DNA of 36,116 bases from positions 5,845 to 41,960 of the forward strand of contig VKGY01000015.1 of assembly GCA_008080685.1 (NCBI GenBank), written 5' to 3'. The notes under the pieces are model-generated. The model made no database searches. It saw only the letters and a list, made by a program, of their open reading frames with translations, and had not been told where the DNA came from. Source of the stretch: Spirochaetota bacterium. GTDB taxonomy: Bacteria > Spirochaetota > Spirochaetia > Treponematales > Rectinemataceae. The translations under genes and the position numbers were made by a program. Below, piece after piece: positions 18,532 to 27,708 of this stretch (position 1 is its first letter; each line of letters opens with the position of its first letter).

Positions 18532-19458
18532 ATGTCGCGTTATTTCATTCGGAGAGTCTTAAGCCTGATTCCCACCCTCTTTGTGATCATCACCTTGAGC
18601 TTCTTTCTCATCAGGCTTGCTCCCGGTGGCCCCTTCGCCCGGGAAAAGGATGTTCCGGAGATCATTCTCCAGAACCTTTTAAAGCGCTACAACATGGATC
18701 AGCCTTTGGCCCAGCAGTATCTCCGCTACTTGGGCGACATCCTGCGATGGGACTTGGGGCCTTCCTTCAGGTACAGGGACTTGTCGGTCAACGAGATTAT
18801 CGATTCGGGGCTTCCCGTTTCCATGCTCCTGGGAGTGACAGCCCTTGCCATGGCGGTATTCTCCGGGATCTCGGTGGGGATAATCTCGGCCCTGAAGCAG
18901 AACAAGTGGCCGGACTATGTGGCGGTTTCGATCGCCGTCATCGGCATATCGGTTCCGCTTTTCGTCATGGGGCCGGTGCTTCAGCTTTTCATAGGCATGA
19001 GGTGGAAGATCTTGCCCATGGGGCAGTGGATTTCCATCCATGGCATCAAGGCCATCATCCTTCCCGCCATAACCCTCTCCTTCCCCTACTTCGCCTATAT
19101 AGCCCGCCTCTCCCGAGCCTCGATCCTCGAGGTCCTGAGGTCCGACTACATCCGCACCGCCAGGGCCAAGGGTCTTAAGGAGTCTGATGTGGTGTGGAGG
19201 CATGTGCTCAAGGGCGCCCTTCTTCCCGTGGTCACCTACCTGGGTCCTGCGTTCTCGGGGATTATCGTTGGTTCGGTGGTGGTGGAGACGGTCTTCCTGG
19301 TGCCCGGCATTGGCCGGCCATTCATCCAGTCGGCCATAAATCGGGACTACACCCTGATCATGGGTAGCGTGATCGTGTATTCCGCAGTGCTGATCCTCGC
19401 CAACCTGGTGGTGGATGTCATCTACGGCTTTCTCGATCCGAGAATTTCGTACAAGTAG
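18532..19458 (+). CDS. oppB: Oligopeptide ABC transporter permease OppB
   Basis: MSRYFIRRVLSLIPTLFVIITLSFFLIRLAPGGPF; EAA-type loop RTARAKGLKESDVVWRHVLKGALLPVVTYLG. Confidence 0.93.
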   Translation: MSRYFIRRVLSLIPTLFVIITLSFFLIRLAPGGPFAREKDVPEIILQNLLKRYNMDQPLAQQYLRYLGDILRWDLGPSFRYRDLSVNEIIDSGLPVSMLLGVTALAMAVFSGISVGIISALKQNKWPDYVAVSIAVIGISVPLFVMGPVLQLFIGMRWKILPMGQWISIHGIKAIILPAITLSFPYFAYIARLSRASILEVLRSDYIRTARAKGLKESDVVWRHVLKGALLPVVTYLGPAFSGIIVGSVVVETVFLVPGIGRPFIQSAINRDYTLIMGSVIVYSAVLILANLVVDVIYGFLDPRISYK

Positions 19459-19467
19459 GAGGCATCC

Positions 19468-20724
19468 ATGAAAAGCGCGGTTAACGAATTCAACCAGGTC
19501 ATGAAGCCCGTCTCGCTTTGGGCGGACGCATGGAAGCGGCTTAGAAAGAACAAGATGGCCCTTGTAAGCCTCTATGTGGTGAGTTTCTACATCCTCATCA
19601 CTATTTCAGCCCCCTTGCTCACGTCCCTTGGTGTGATCCACAGCAACAGAGAGCAAGTCATTTACAACGCAACCCTCCCCCCCTCCTTCAAGCCCGCTGG
19701 CGAGCTTGTCCTGGACAAGCTGGAAAAGCGGATAGTAGCTCTTGAGGAAACCATAGCGGAGCAGGCGAAGTACAAGCCCGATATAGGCTTCAACTCCGCC
19801 ACAGGCTACAGTTTCTCCTTCGACACCTCCACCCCCCCGGCGGAGGGCCAGGCCGAAGGTCCGGCGGCCGAAGCGCCGGCCGCTGAAGCGGACATGGGCT
19901 TTTCCCTCAACTTTGGAGGCGTGGGCACGGACACCACCGCATCCTCCAACCCCCTTGTAAGGGAACTGGAGTTCCAGAGATCCGCCCTTGAGCGCCTGAA
20001 GGCCGAGGTGGACACCAATCCGGACTACAAGAAGGTCTACATCTTCGGCACCGACGACCTTGGCCGAGACATGTTGGCCCGGATCATCTACGGGGGCCGG
20101 ATTTCCCTTGCCATAGGCGTGGTGGGAACCCTCACCGCAGCCTTCGTGGGCATCCTCATAGGCGCCGTCTCGGGCTACATCGGCGGCTGGCTGGACAACC
20201 TCATCATGCGTTTCGTGGACATCATGTACGGCCTTCCCTATATGCTCATCGTCATCATCATCATGGCCATGATCGGGGAAAAGGCCCGGGGAAGCTTTGT
20301 GATCCTTTTCATAGCGATAGCTTTGGTATCCTGGCTCACCATAGCCCGGGTGGTGCGGGGCCAGATCATAAGCCTCAAGAACTCTGAATTCGTGGAGGCG
20401 GCCCGCTCCATGGGCGCCAGCGTGCCGCGGATCATATTCCGCCACCTTCTGCCCAACACGCTGGGGGTCATCGTGGTGTTCTCAACCTTGTTGATGCCCA
20501 GCTTTATCATGAACGAGTCCTTCCTCTCCTTCTTGGGCTTGGGTGTTTCGGCTCCGGCCGCATCCTGGGGAACCCTGGTGTCCGAAGGTGTCAAGGCGAT
20601 GGAATTCTCCACCTGGCAGCTCCTGGGCCCGGCGATCGCCATGACGATTTTCCTGTTCTGCATGAACTTCCTGGGAGACGGCCTTAGGGACGCCCTGGAT
20701 CCGCAGAGCAAAAACCGAACCTGA
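19468..20724 (+). CDS. oppC: Oligopeptide ABC transporter permease OppC with enlarged periplasmic loop
   Basis: FGTDDLGRDMLARIIYGGRISLAIGVVG; EAARSMGASVPRIIFRHLLPNTLGVIVV; long insertion after TM1 including a P/A/E-rich tract. Confidence 0.93.
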   Translation: MKSAVNEFNQVMKPVSLWADAWKRLRKNKMALVSLYVVSFYILITISAPLLTSLGVIHSNREQVIYNATLPPSFKPAGELVLDKLEKRIVALEETIAEQAKYKPDIGFNSATGYSFSFDTSTPPAEGQAEGPAAEAPAAEADMGFSLNFGGVGTDTTASSNPLVRELEFQRSALERLKAEVDTNPDYKKVYIFGTDDLGRDMLARIIYGGRISLAIGVVGTLTAAFVGILIGAVSGYIGGWLDNLIMRFVDIMYGLPYMLIVIIIMAMIGEKARGSFVILFIAIALVSWLTIARVVRGQIISLKNSEFVEAARSMGASVPRIIFRHLLPNTLGVIVVFSTLLMPSFIMNESFLSFLGLGVSAPAASWGTLVSEGVKAMEFSTWQLLGPAIAMTIFLFCMNFLGDGLRDALDPQSKNRT

Positions 20725-20741
20725 GCAAGGAGCCAGAAGCA

Positions 20742-21728
20742 ATGACCGATGATCTTATCCTGCAGGTCAAGAACCTGAGAACCTATTTCACTGTCGATGA
20801 GGGCCTTGTGAAGGCTGTGGATGGCGTGAGTTTCGATTTGCGCAAGGGCGAGACCCTGGGCATCGTGGGGGAGTCGGGCTCGGGCAAGAGTGTGACCAAT
20901 CTTTCGATCATCAACCTGATCCCCAGCCCTCCGGGCAAGATAGTTGGCGGGGAGGTGGTTTTCCACGGCAAGGACATCCTCAAGATGTCGCCCAACGAGA
21001 TCCGCCATCTTAGGGGAAACAAGGTTTCCATGATTTTCCAGGATCCCATGACTTCCTTGAATCCCTTCCTCAAGGTTTCCACCCAGATGATTGAGACCAT
21101 CGTCCTCCATCAGGGGCTGGACAAGAAGGCGGCCAAGGAGAAGGCCATAGAGATGCTGAAGCTGGCGGGGATTCCCGCTCCGGAAAAGCGGATCGACCAG
21201 TATCCCCACCAATTCTCCGGGGGGATGCGTCAAAGGGTGATGATCGCCATGGGCCTTTCCTGCAATCCCGAAATCCTCATCGCCGACGAGCCCACGAGCG
21301 CCCTGGACGTCACCATCCAAGCCCAGATTCTGGAGTTGATACAGGAGCTCACGCGCAAGCTCGGAACCGCGGTGATCCTCATCACCCACTCCTTGGGCGT
21401 GGTGGCGGGGATGTGCGACACCCTTTGCGTCATGTACGCCGGGCGTATCATCGAGAGGGGCAAGACCGACGAGGTCTTCGAAAAGCCTCTCCATCCCTAC
21501 ACCCAGGGCCTCATCCACTCGGTTCCCCGCCTGGATAGGGAGAACAAGGAACGGCTGTACTCCATCCAAGGCCAGCCGCCCAATGTGATAGACCTACCGG
21601 ACTGCTGTCCCTTCTACCCCCGCTGCGAAAAGGCCATGGATATCTGCAAGAAGAAGTACCCCGCTTCCGTCGGCCTTGGGAACGGGCGCGCCGTCTCCTG
21701 CTGGCTCTACTCGGAGGGAAACAAATGA
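20742..21728 (+). CDS. oppD: Oligopeptide ABC transporter ATPase OppD
   Basis: [57 protein letters not shown]-terminal oligopeptide/Fe-S-type motif [15 protein letters not shown]. Confidence 0.95.
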   Translation: MTDDLILQVKNLRTYFTVDEGLVKAVDGVSFDLRKGETLGIVGESGSGKSVTNLSIINLIPSPPGKIVGGEVVFHGKDILKMSPNEIRHLRGNKVSMIFQDPMTSLNPFLKVSTQMIETIVLHQGLDKKAAKEKAIEMLKLAGIPAPEKRIDQYPHQFSGGMRQRVMIAMGLSCNPEILIADEPTSALDVTIQAQILELIQELTRKLGTAVILITHSLGVVAGMCDTLCVMYAGRIIERGKTDEVFEKPLHPYTQGLIHSVPRLDRENKERLYSIQGQPPNVIDLPDCCPFYPRCEKAMDICKKKYPASVGLGNGRAVSCWLYSEGNK

Positions 21729-22729
21729 ACGATCGCGAAATTTTGCTCGACGTGCAGGGGCTCAAGATGCACTTTCCCACCGGCAGGTCCATTTTGTCCA
21801 AGAATCGCGGCTTTATCTACGCGGTGGACGGGGTGGATTTCCAGATCCGCAAGGGCGAGACCCTGGGCTTGGTGGGCGAGTCGGGCTGCGGAAAATCCAC
21901 CACGGTTCGCGCGGTGGCCCAGCTCTACAAGCCCACAGAGGGCCATGTGACCCTCAAGGGTCAGGACCTCACGACTATGTCCGCCCACGACCTTCTCGCG
22001 GCGCGAAAAAACATGCAGATGGTGTTCCAGGATCCCTACGCTTCCTTGAATCCCCGCATGACTTCAGGCGACATTATCGCCGAGCCTATGCGCATCTTTC
22101 AGCAGCGAGGTCTCCTGGACATGGGTGTCCAGGAGCGCAACGAGCGGGTTGAGCACCTGATGGAGCGGGTGGGGCTTTCGCGCTTCTTCAAGAACCGTTA
22201 TCCCCATGAGTTCTCAGGCGGCCAGCGCCAGCGCATCGGCATAGCCCGCGCACTGGCCTTGCAACCTGAGCTTATGCTCTGCGACGAGCCTGTCTCTGCC
22301 CTGGACGTTTCGATCCAGTCCCAGATCCTGAACTTGTTCAAGGACTTGCAGGCGGAGTTCGGCCTCACCTACCTCTTCATCGCCCACGACTTGGCTGTCA
22401 TCCAGTACATTTCCGATCGGGTGGCGGTGATGTACCTGGGTCTTATTATCGAAATTTCCGGCGCCAAGGATCTCTACAAGAAGCCTCTGCATCCCTACAC
22501 CCAGGCTCTTTTGTCCGCTGCGCCCATCCCCGATCCCAAGGTCGAGGCCCAGCGCAAGCGGATCATTCTTTCGGGCGACGTTCCTTCTCCTGACAAGCAG
22601 CGCCCGGGCTGCTACTTCTATGACCGCTGCTGGAAGCGCATGGATGTCTGCAAGGCCAAGCGCCCCCAGCTCAAGGAAGTGGACGAGGGCCATCAGGTGG
22701 CCTGTTTCCTCTACCACAAGCCGGAATAA
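21725..22729 (+). CDS. oppF: Oligopeptide ABC transporter ATPase OppF
   Basis: [61 protein letters not shown]; 4-nt overlap (ATGA) with oppD. Confidence 0.95.
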   Translation: MNDREILLDVQGLKMHFPTGRSILSKNRGFIYAVDGVDFQIRKGETLGLVGESGCGKSTTVRAVAQLYKPTEGHVTLKGQDLTTMSAHDLLAARKNMQMVFQDPYASLNPRMTSGDIIAEPMRIFQQRGLLDMGVQERNERVEHLMERVGLSRFFKNRYPHEFSGGQRQRIGIARALALQPELMLCDEPVSALDVSIQSQILNLFKDLQAEFGLTYLFIAHDLAVIQYISDRVAVMYLGLIIEISGAKDLYKKPLHPYTQALLSAAPIPDPKVEAQRKRIILSGDVPSPDKQRPGCYFYDRCWKRMDVCKAKRPQLKEVDEGHQVACFLYHKPE

Positions 22730-22785
22730 ACCGCGCCCCGCGGAACCGGGCCGTGGCAGGCCGTGCTGTGGCGACTAACGCAATC

Positions 22786-22899
22786 GCGACAGGATGACAA
22801 GATCGGCAGGATTGACTTTTCGATCCTGAAAATCTTCGATATCCTGTCGCATTTCTTTTTAGGGACAAGATAACAGGAAAATCAGGATAGGCAGGAGAG
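22786..22899. repeat. Degenerate ~9-nt periodic CAGGAT/ATCCTG repeats, partly forming an imperfect inverted repeat
   Basis: GCGACAGGATGACAAGATCGGCAGGAT (22786-22812) pairs with ATCCTGAAAATCTTCGATATCCTGTCGC (22823-22850); further 9-mers GACAAGATA ACAGGAAAA TCAGGATAG GCAGGAGAG at 22864-22899. Confidence 0.75.
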
Positions 22900-22967
22900 G
22901 AAATTTTTGGGAATTTTCGAGGCCTCTCCCGCGCCCTCGTCCTCGCCTACGGCGGCCCCGTATTGCC

Positions 22968-23366
22968 TTAACAGAGGCTTTTGATATTCATGGCGCGACA
23001 CATCTCATGGAGGGTTTTGTCGTTGGTCAGGAGGGTGGCGTCGTTCCGCCGCGCCAGGATCGCGAAGTAGAGATCATATATGGAATGGGAATATTTGATT
23101 CCTTCCGCAAGGGCTTCCTTCCAATAATCTTTTGCATCGAAAAAATCATCCACCATGGATAGGCCGTCCTCCGCGAGTTCCATGCATTGGGCATGGGTGA
23201 CTAAACCCGCCTTGCAGTATTTCCACAGCACATTGGTAAGTTCCTCCATGTAGAGGTTTGGGGCGATCACCCAATCCGAATCTTCATGTATCGATCCGAA
23301 TAGAACGCACTTTTCCCTTTGAAGCAAGATTTCAATCCCTGCGCTTGCATCCAGGACGAGAGTCAT
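22968..23366 (-). CDS. vapC: PIN-domain toxin (VapC-type)
   Basis: MTLVLDASAGIEILLQ; APNLYMEELTNVLWKYCKAGL; SIYDLYFAILARRNDATLLTNDKTLHEM. Confidence 0.87.
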   Translation of the reverse strand: MTLVLDASAGIEILLQREKCVLFGSIHEDSDWVIAPNLYMEELTNVLWKYCKAGLVTHAQCMELAEDGLSMVDDFFDAKDYWKEALAEGIKYSHSIYDLYFAILARRNDATLLTNDKTLHEMCRAMNIKSLC

Positions 23367-23608
23367 CGTTCCCTATCCTCCCTGATCCATGCGTCCGCAG
23401 GCGCTTCTTTGACATAGTCCGGGATTTCCCTCTCTTTGATTTTTTTTAAAAGGTCTTTCCTTCTTGCAGTGTTTGTTTGTTCTTGCCCCAGGCTCTTTTC
23501 AAGGAGCGTGACTGCCTGCTGGGCAATGGTGCGTTTCTTGTTTTTCGCCGCGTGGGCGATTTTTTTGTAAATATCCTCGGGGCAGTCTCTTATTTGAAGC
23601 AAGGGCAT
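23363..23608 (-). CDS. Antitoxin (ribbon-helix-helix-like), partner of the downstream PIN toxin
   Basis: MPLLQIRDCPEDIYKKIAHAAKNKKRTIAQQAVTLLEKSLGQEQ; AGGAGGT RBS; 4-nt overlap with the toxin gene. Confidence 0.75.
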   Translation of the reverse strand: MPLLQIRDCPEDIYKKIAHAAKNKKRTIAQQAVTLLEKSLGQEQTNTARRKDLLKKIKEREIPDYVKEAPADAWIREDRER

Positions 23609-23668
23609 AGCTACCTCCTGCATACAATTTAAAGCTATATGTATGTGGTGTCAATCTGTTCACAGCGT

Positions 23669-24685
23669 CTACACGTTCTGCGCGACACGAGGCTCGATCT
23701 CCAGCCACCATTCCTGGACGCCTTGGGGCGGCAAAATCCATTCCATGCCGAATTTTCGGGCATTGCCCGGGGAATCCATGCCCGCGGCCGCAGGCTCGAT
23801 GCCGATGTTGTTCTGCCCCGCCCAGCCGCCTTCATTCACCCATATGCCCAGGTAGGGAACCTTGTCCGCGGGAAAGCGTAGGGCGACGCTGAACCCGGTG
23901 CCGTCTTCCGAGGGCGGATCCTCCAAGAAGACTTCGCCCAGGGTCAGGGGCTTTGCGAAGTAGAACTTGCGGGTCAGGCCTGTGTCGACGCTGATCTTGG
24001 AAAGGTCAAAGGCCGGTACGCCGCGGCGGGGCGAGGCCAAAGGATAATCGAGGAGGGTTCCCTGGGGGCCGAGTTCTTCGCTTGAGTTTGCGACGATGAC
24101 GCGGGCGCAAGACTCTCGATTCGCCGCAGGGAGGGATATGCGCATTCTTTGGCGGGTTGCAAACAGGGGGTGGGCGGCCCAGAGGCAGGGAAAGGGGGTC
24201 TCTCCTAGGTTTTCCACATGATACTGAATACGGAGCGAGGCGCCTGAGAGGCTGAAGGTTTTTTGAAGGCGGTAGGGGAAATTTCGGCCTTGGACAGCGA
24301 AGGAGAGGGACCCGGCCTCGGACGGGGTTTCTTCCCAGGGCATGAACCAGACTTCGCCGTGGTCGGGAAGGGGCTGCCCCGCCCAGGGCGCGAAGGGGTA
24401 GGGTTCGGCGTTGACTGTGGGGAACATGTCGTCGAAACCCGTGGAATCCTCGGGCTTGAATGCCGATCCGGGAACGAGGGGCGGATAGGTGTCGCCCGGG
24501 TATTGCCACAGCAGTTCCCTGGCTGGTTTTTTGACGTAGATCGAAGCTGCCTTGGCTCCGCGGCGGGGAAGGACGACTAGTCTTAGGGCGTCGTTCTCCA
24601 AGACGAGGGCGGGCTCGCCTTTGTAGGTCGATTTTACGCAGGCTGGGGCTTGTGCCAAAGATTGAGCCGAGTTTTTTTTTGTCAT
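23669..24685 (-). CDS. Aldose 1-epimerase / galactose mutarotase-like protein
   Basis: ENDALRLVVLPRRGAKAASIYVKKPARELLWQYPG; PLFATRQRMRISLP; WVNEGGWAGQNNIGIEPAAAGMDSP. Confidence 0.75.
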   Translation of the reverse strand: MTKKNSAQSLAQAPACVKSTYKGEPALVLENDALRLVVLPRRGAKAASIYVKKPARELLWQYPGDTYPPLVPGSAFKPEDSTGFDDMFPTVNAEPYPFAPWAGQPLPDHGEVWFMPWEETPSEAGSLSFAVQGRNFPYRLQKTFSLSGASLRIQYHVENLGETPFPCLWAAHPLFATRQRMRISLPAANRESCARVIVANSSEELGPQGTLLDYPLASPRRGVPAFDLSKISVDTGLTRKFYFAKPLTLGEVFLEDPPSEDGTGFSVALRFPADKVPYLGIWVNEGGWAGQNNIGIEPAAAGMDSPGNARKFGMEWILPPQGVQEWWLEIEPRVAQNV

Positions 24686-24808
24686 GTTCCATATCCCGGA
24701 ATCCGGGCCTCCGAGTTTGAGGATACCTTCGCCGGGGCGGCGCGCGCCATAGGGACAGGAGAAAAAAATGGGAGTAGAATAGGTGGCATCCTGGCGTGGG
24801 GCAAGCCA

Positions 24809-24961
24809 GACCAGTTAGACGAGTCGGACACGGCGGACAGGGCAGACAAAGCTGACAAAGCTGACACGGCGGACAGGATAACGGGATTTACAGGATCGAC
24901 AGGACAGCAGGATCCACAGGCTCCTATCCTGTTTATCCTGCAAATCCTGTTATCCTGTCTA
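24809..24961. repeat. Intergenic array of 17 consecutive degenerate 9-nt units, ending in an inverted-repeat half
   Basis: Units: gaccagtta gacgagtcg gacacggcg gacagggca gacaaagct gacaaagct gacacggcg gacaggata acgggattt acaggatcg acaggacag caggatcca caggctcct atcctgttt atcctgcaa atcctgtta tcctgtcta. Arms 24872-24907 and 24924-24959 match as inverted repeats at 31/36 positions. Confidence 0.85.
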
Positions 24962-25038
24962 ATTTGTCCAATTACTTCCCGCCCGATCATCGTGCGCAAT
25001 CATCCCTGAAGTTGGAAAATTTTATAGAGGAGCGGAAT

Positions 25039-25698
25039 ATGGACACCATATTCGGAGAAGCGAGAATCGAGGCGCTGAGGAAAAAAGGAATCCTGGCAGT
25101 CATGGTGATTGACGACGCCGACGACGCCGTGCCAGTCGCTAAAGCCCTCGTGGAAGGTGGCATCACCGCCATGGAACTCACCTTGCGGACCCCCGCGGCC
25201 ATGGAAGCCCTCAAGCGCATCGTGGCGGAAGTGCCCGAAATGACCGCGGGCGTGGGAACCATCATCACCACAGGCCAAGTCCACGATGTAAAGCTCGCCC
25301 GGGTGGATTTCGGAGTCTCCCCGGGGTTCAACCCGAAAATCGTGGCAGAAGCGATCAAGATCGGCTTGCCCTTCGCCCCGGGAATCTCCATCGCCTCGGA
25401 AATCGAAGGAGCCGTGGAGCTAGGCTGCCGGGTGTTGAAATTTTTCCCTGCCGAAAGCATGGGCGGCATCAAATACCTCGATGCGATCAACAACCCCTAT
25501 GGATTCCTGGGACTCCAATACATCCCCCTCGGAGGCTTGAACATGCAGAACCTCGCCTCCTGGCTGGAGAAGGACTACATCCTCGCCATGGGCGGCTCCT
25601 GGATCGCCCCGAAAAACCTCATCAAACAGAAAGCCTGGGACACAATCCGGGAAAACGCCCGGGCTGCCATGAAGGTTTTCCACGAAGTAAGGGGCTAG
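25039..25698 (+). CDS. 2-keto-3-deoxy-6-phosphogluconate (KDPG/KHG) aldolase family
   Basis: ALRKKGILAVMVIDDADDAVPVAKALVEGGITAMELTLRTPAAMEALKRI; VGTIITTGQ; CRVLKFFPAES (Schiff-base Lys); likely start 25039. Confidence 0.9.
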   Translation: MDTIFGEARIEALRKKGILAVMVIDDADDAVPVAKALVEGGITAMELTLRTPAAMEALKRIVAEVPEMTAGVGTIITTGQVHDVKLARVDFGVSPGFNPKIVAEAIKIGLPFAPGISIASEIEGAVELGCRVLKFFPAESMGGIKYLDAINNPYGFLGLQYIPLGGLNMQNLASWLEKDYILAMGGSWIAPKNLIKQKAWDTIRENARAAMKVFHEVRG

Positions 25699-25701
25699 CC
25701 C

Positions 25702-26793
25702 ATGTACGAATTTGTCAGCTTTGGGGAAATCATGGCCCGGATCGACATGCCGGGCAAGAAAAGATTCCGCCAAGCCCTGCCGGGGAGCGTCGACATCAGC
25801 TTCGCCGGAGCCGAGGCGAACGTGGCTGCCTTCCTGGCCTTCTCCGGACTGACCGCAGCCTTTGTCACCGCCCTTCCCAAGCACGAAGTGGCTGATGCCT
25901 GCGTGGGTGCCTTGCGGAACCTGGGCGTGGAGACGGGATCCATCCTAAGGACGGCGGAGGGAAGGCTGGGGACCTATTATGTCGAGGAAGGGGCGAACCA
26001 GAGGCCTTCCAAAGTGATCTACGACAGGGCGCATTCCTCCGTGAGCCTCACCCCCGCCCAAGCCTATCCCTGGGAGAAAATCTTCTCAGGCGCCCAGTGG
26101 TTCCACTTCTCGGGGATCACTCCGGCGATCTCAGCCATCGCAGCCGAGGCCATGATCGTGGCGGCCAAGGCCGCGAAAACCGCAGGACTCACCGTATCCT
26201 GCGACCTGAATTTCCGCAAAAACCTCTGGCGTTGGGAAGAAGGCACAGCCCCCGCGGCCTTGGCTGCCCGGGTGATGAAGGGAGTCCTCCCCTACGTGGA
26301 CATCCTCATCGGCAACGAAGAAGACGCCCAGGACGTCCTTGGCATAAAAGCCGGGGAGAGCGACGTGGCCTCGGGCCGACTCCATATCCACAGCTACGTC
26401 GAAGTGGCGGCGAAGATCGCGGCCATGTACCCTGCCATCAAAAAAGTGGCCTTCACTCTCCGCGAGAGCGTCTCGGCGACCCACAACCGCTGGGGAGCCA
26501 TGCTCTACTCCGCCGAAGGCGGCGCGGCCCACTTCGCCCCAACCGCCCAAGGAGCGTACAAACCCTATGAAATCACCGATATAGTGGACCGGATCGGCGG
26601 CGGCGACTCTTTTTCCGCCGCTCTCATCTATGCCCTTTGCACCCCCGGCCTCAAAGACGACCAAACGGCCCTTCGCTTTGCCGCCGCCGCCAGCTGCCTC
26701 AACCACTCCATACGGGGAGACTTCAACATCGCCTCGAAGGATGAGATTCTCGCCTTGATGGAGGGAGACACCTCAGGAAGAGTTAAGCGCTAA
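25702..26793 (+). CDS. PfkB-family sugar kinase, probable 2-keto-3-deoxygluconate kinase
   Basis: FVSFGEIMARIDMPG; GAEANVAAFLAFSGL; DIVDRIGGGDSFSAALIYAL (PfkB signature 2); directly follows the KDPG aldolase. Confidence 0.88.
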   Translation: MYEFVSFGEIMARIDMPGKKRFRQALPGSVDISFAGAEANVAAFLAFSGLTAAFVTALPKHEVADACVGALRNLGVETGSILRTAEGRLGTYYVEEGANQRPSKVIYDRAHSSVSLTPAQAYPWEKIFSGAQWFHFSGITPAISAIAAEAMIVAAKAAKTAGLTVSCDLNFRKNLWRWEEGTAPAALAARVMKGVLPYVDILIGNEEDAQDVLGIKAGESDVASGRLHIHSYVEVAAKIAAMYPAIKKVAFTLRESVSATHNRWGAMLYSAEGGAAHFAPTAQGAYKPYEITDIVDRIGGGDSFSAALIYALCTPGLKDDQTALRFAAAASCLNHSIRGDFNIASKDEILALMEGDTSGRVKR

Positions 26794-26839
26794 AGACAAG
26801 GCAGGGCTCAGGCGAGCCTGTCCTTAGGCGCGACTGTCC

Positions 26840-27442
26840 TCAGTCGAGGTTCAGTTCCTTGTCTGAAAACGCCACCCCCGCGGCCTCGGCCATGGCCGAA
26901 CCGGCCTTCAAAAGCCGGGAGGCGCTGCGGGCGGGAAGGGCGTCCACGAGAAAGGATTCTCCCGACGTAGTATCTAGTATCAGGTTTATGTAGGGTTTGC
27001 GACGATTCATCTTGAAAGGCGAAGGCTTCGCGGCCCCATCCCCCTCGGTCGAAACATCCTTGCCCCGCATCATGGAGAACGCCCTCTCCTTGTCCGCCTG
27101 CTCTTCCGGCGAACCCGGGATGGTGCCTCGGGCGAAGGCGCTGAGACGGAGCTCTGCCACCTGGGCGAAAGGTATGGATTGGGTCTTGGTCACCGGTAGT
27201 ATTCCAGCCTTGTGCATGATGGTTCTGGTTTTTGCATCCACGATCCAGCGTTCCTCGTACAGCACGCCGAATCCAAGAAGAAGGATGATGATCCAGGCTG
27301 CGAAACTCGGCCTTCCACTAGCGGAAAAGGCTCCGCCCAGTACGAAGGCCAGCATCGCCCCGGTGGCTATCCGGTACCATAGGGGTATGCCGTATGAGAG
27401 GCTGCCGTCGGAGGTCTTCTTAAGGCTTAGCGGAATTTCCAT
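26840..27442 (-). CDS. Hypothetical membrane protein, PH-like C-terminal domain possible
   Basis: Two TM segments (IATGAMLAFVLGGAF, FAAWIIILLLGFGVLY), then a beta-rich domain. Confidence 0.5.
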   Translation of the reverse strand: MEIPLSLKKTSDGSLSYGIPLWYRIATGAMLAFVLGGAFSASGRPSFAAWIIILLLGFGVLYEERWIVDAKTRTIMHKAGILPVTKTQSIPFAQVAELRLSAFARGTIPGSPEEQADKERAFSMMRGKDVSTEGDGAAKPSPFKMNRRKPYINLILDTTSGESFLVDALPARSASRLLKAGSAMAEAAGVAFSDKELNLD

Positions 27443-27635
27443 AGCTGGAGGATACCCGCCCGAAGCCCCAGGCTCAAGTACTCGGGTAGTGGTACGATGC
27501 TTGCGATGACCATTTTTCTATTTACTTCAATCATAAACAAATACCTAAGGATTGGAGAAGAACCTTAGAGGGAGGATTGTTTTTCTTTGTCCTTCACCGT
27601 TGTTCCCAAACTGTAAACACAAGCTTCCTTACACT

Positions 27636-27677
27636 AACAAAAGGGGCTACCCGGAATTCCGGGTAGCCCCTTTTGTT
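27636..27677. terminator. Perfect 42-bp palindromic (bidirectional-type) terminator
   Basis: AACAAAAGGGGCTACCCGGAA|TTCCGGGTAGCCCCTTTTGTT: 21-bp arms, central EcoRI site GAATTC; downstream of the minus-strand lipoprotein locus. Confidence 0.85.
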
Positions 27678-27708
27678 TGCATGTTGCTTAGCTAAGAATA
27701 GTTATCGT

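Noticed and set aside
19606-20445. 279-aa minus-strand ORF opposite oppC
   Set aside because: Antisense to oppC, His/Gly-rich shadow translation, no RBS or motif.
20238-21569. Long minus-strand ORF (443 aa) opposite oppC/oppD
   Set aside because: Fully antisense to well-recognised opp genes, no family motif; an artefact of high GC codon bias.
24809-24961. CRISPR array interpretation of the 9-mer repeats
   Set aside because: Units are only 9 nt, contiguous, degenerate and without spacers; no cas genes nearby.
24650-25009. 119-aa plus-strand ORF with DTADRADKADKADTADR peptide repeat
   Set aside because: The peptide periodicity follows from the 9-nt DNA repeat; the ORF overlaps the epimerase start and lacks a convincing RBS.
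27636-27677. Palindrome as an insertion-sequence end or phage site
   Set aside because: No transposase, no second copy in the window; position and T-runs fit a terminator.
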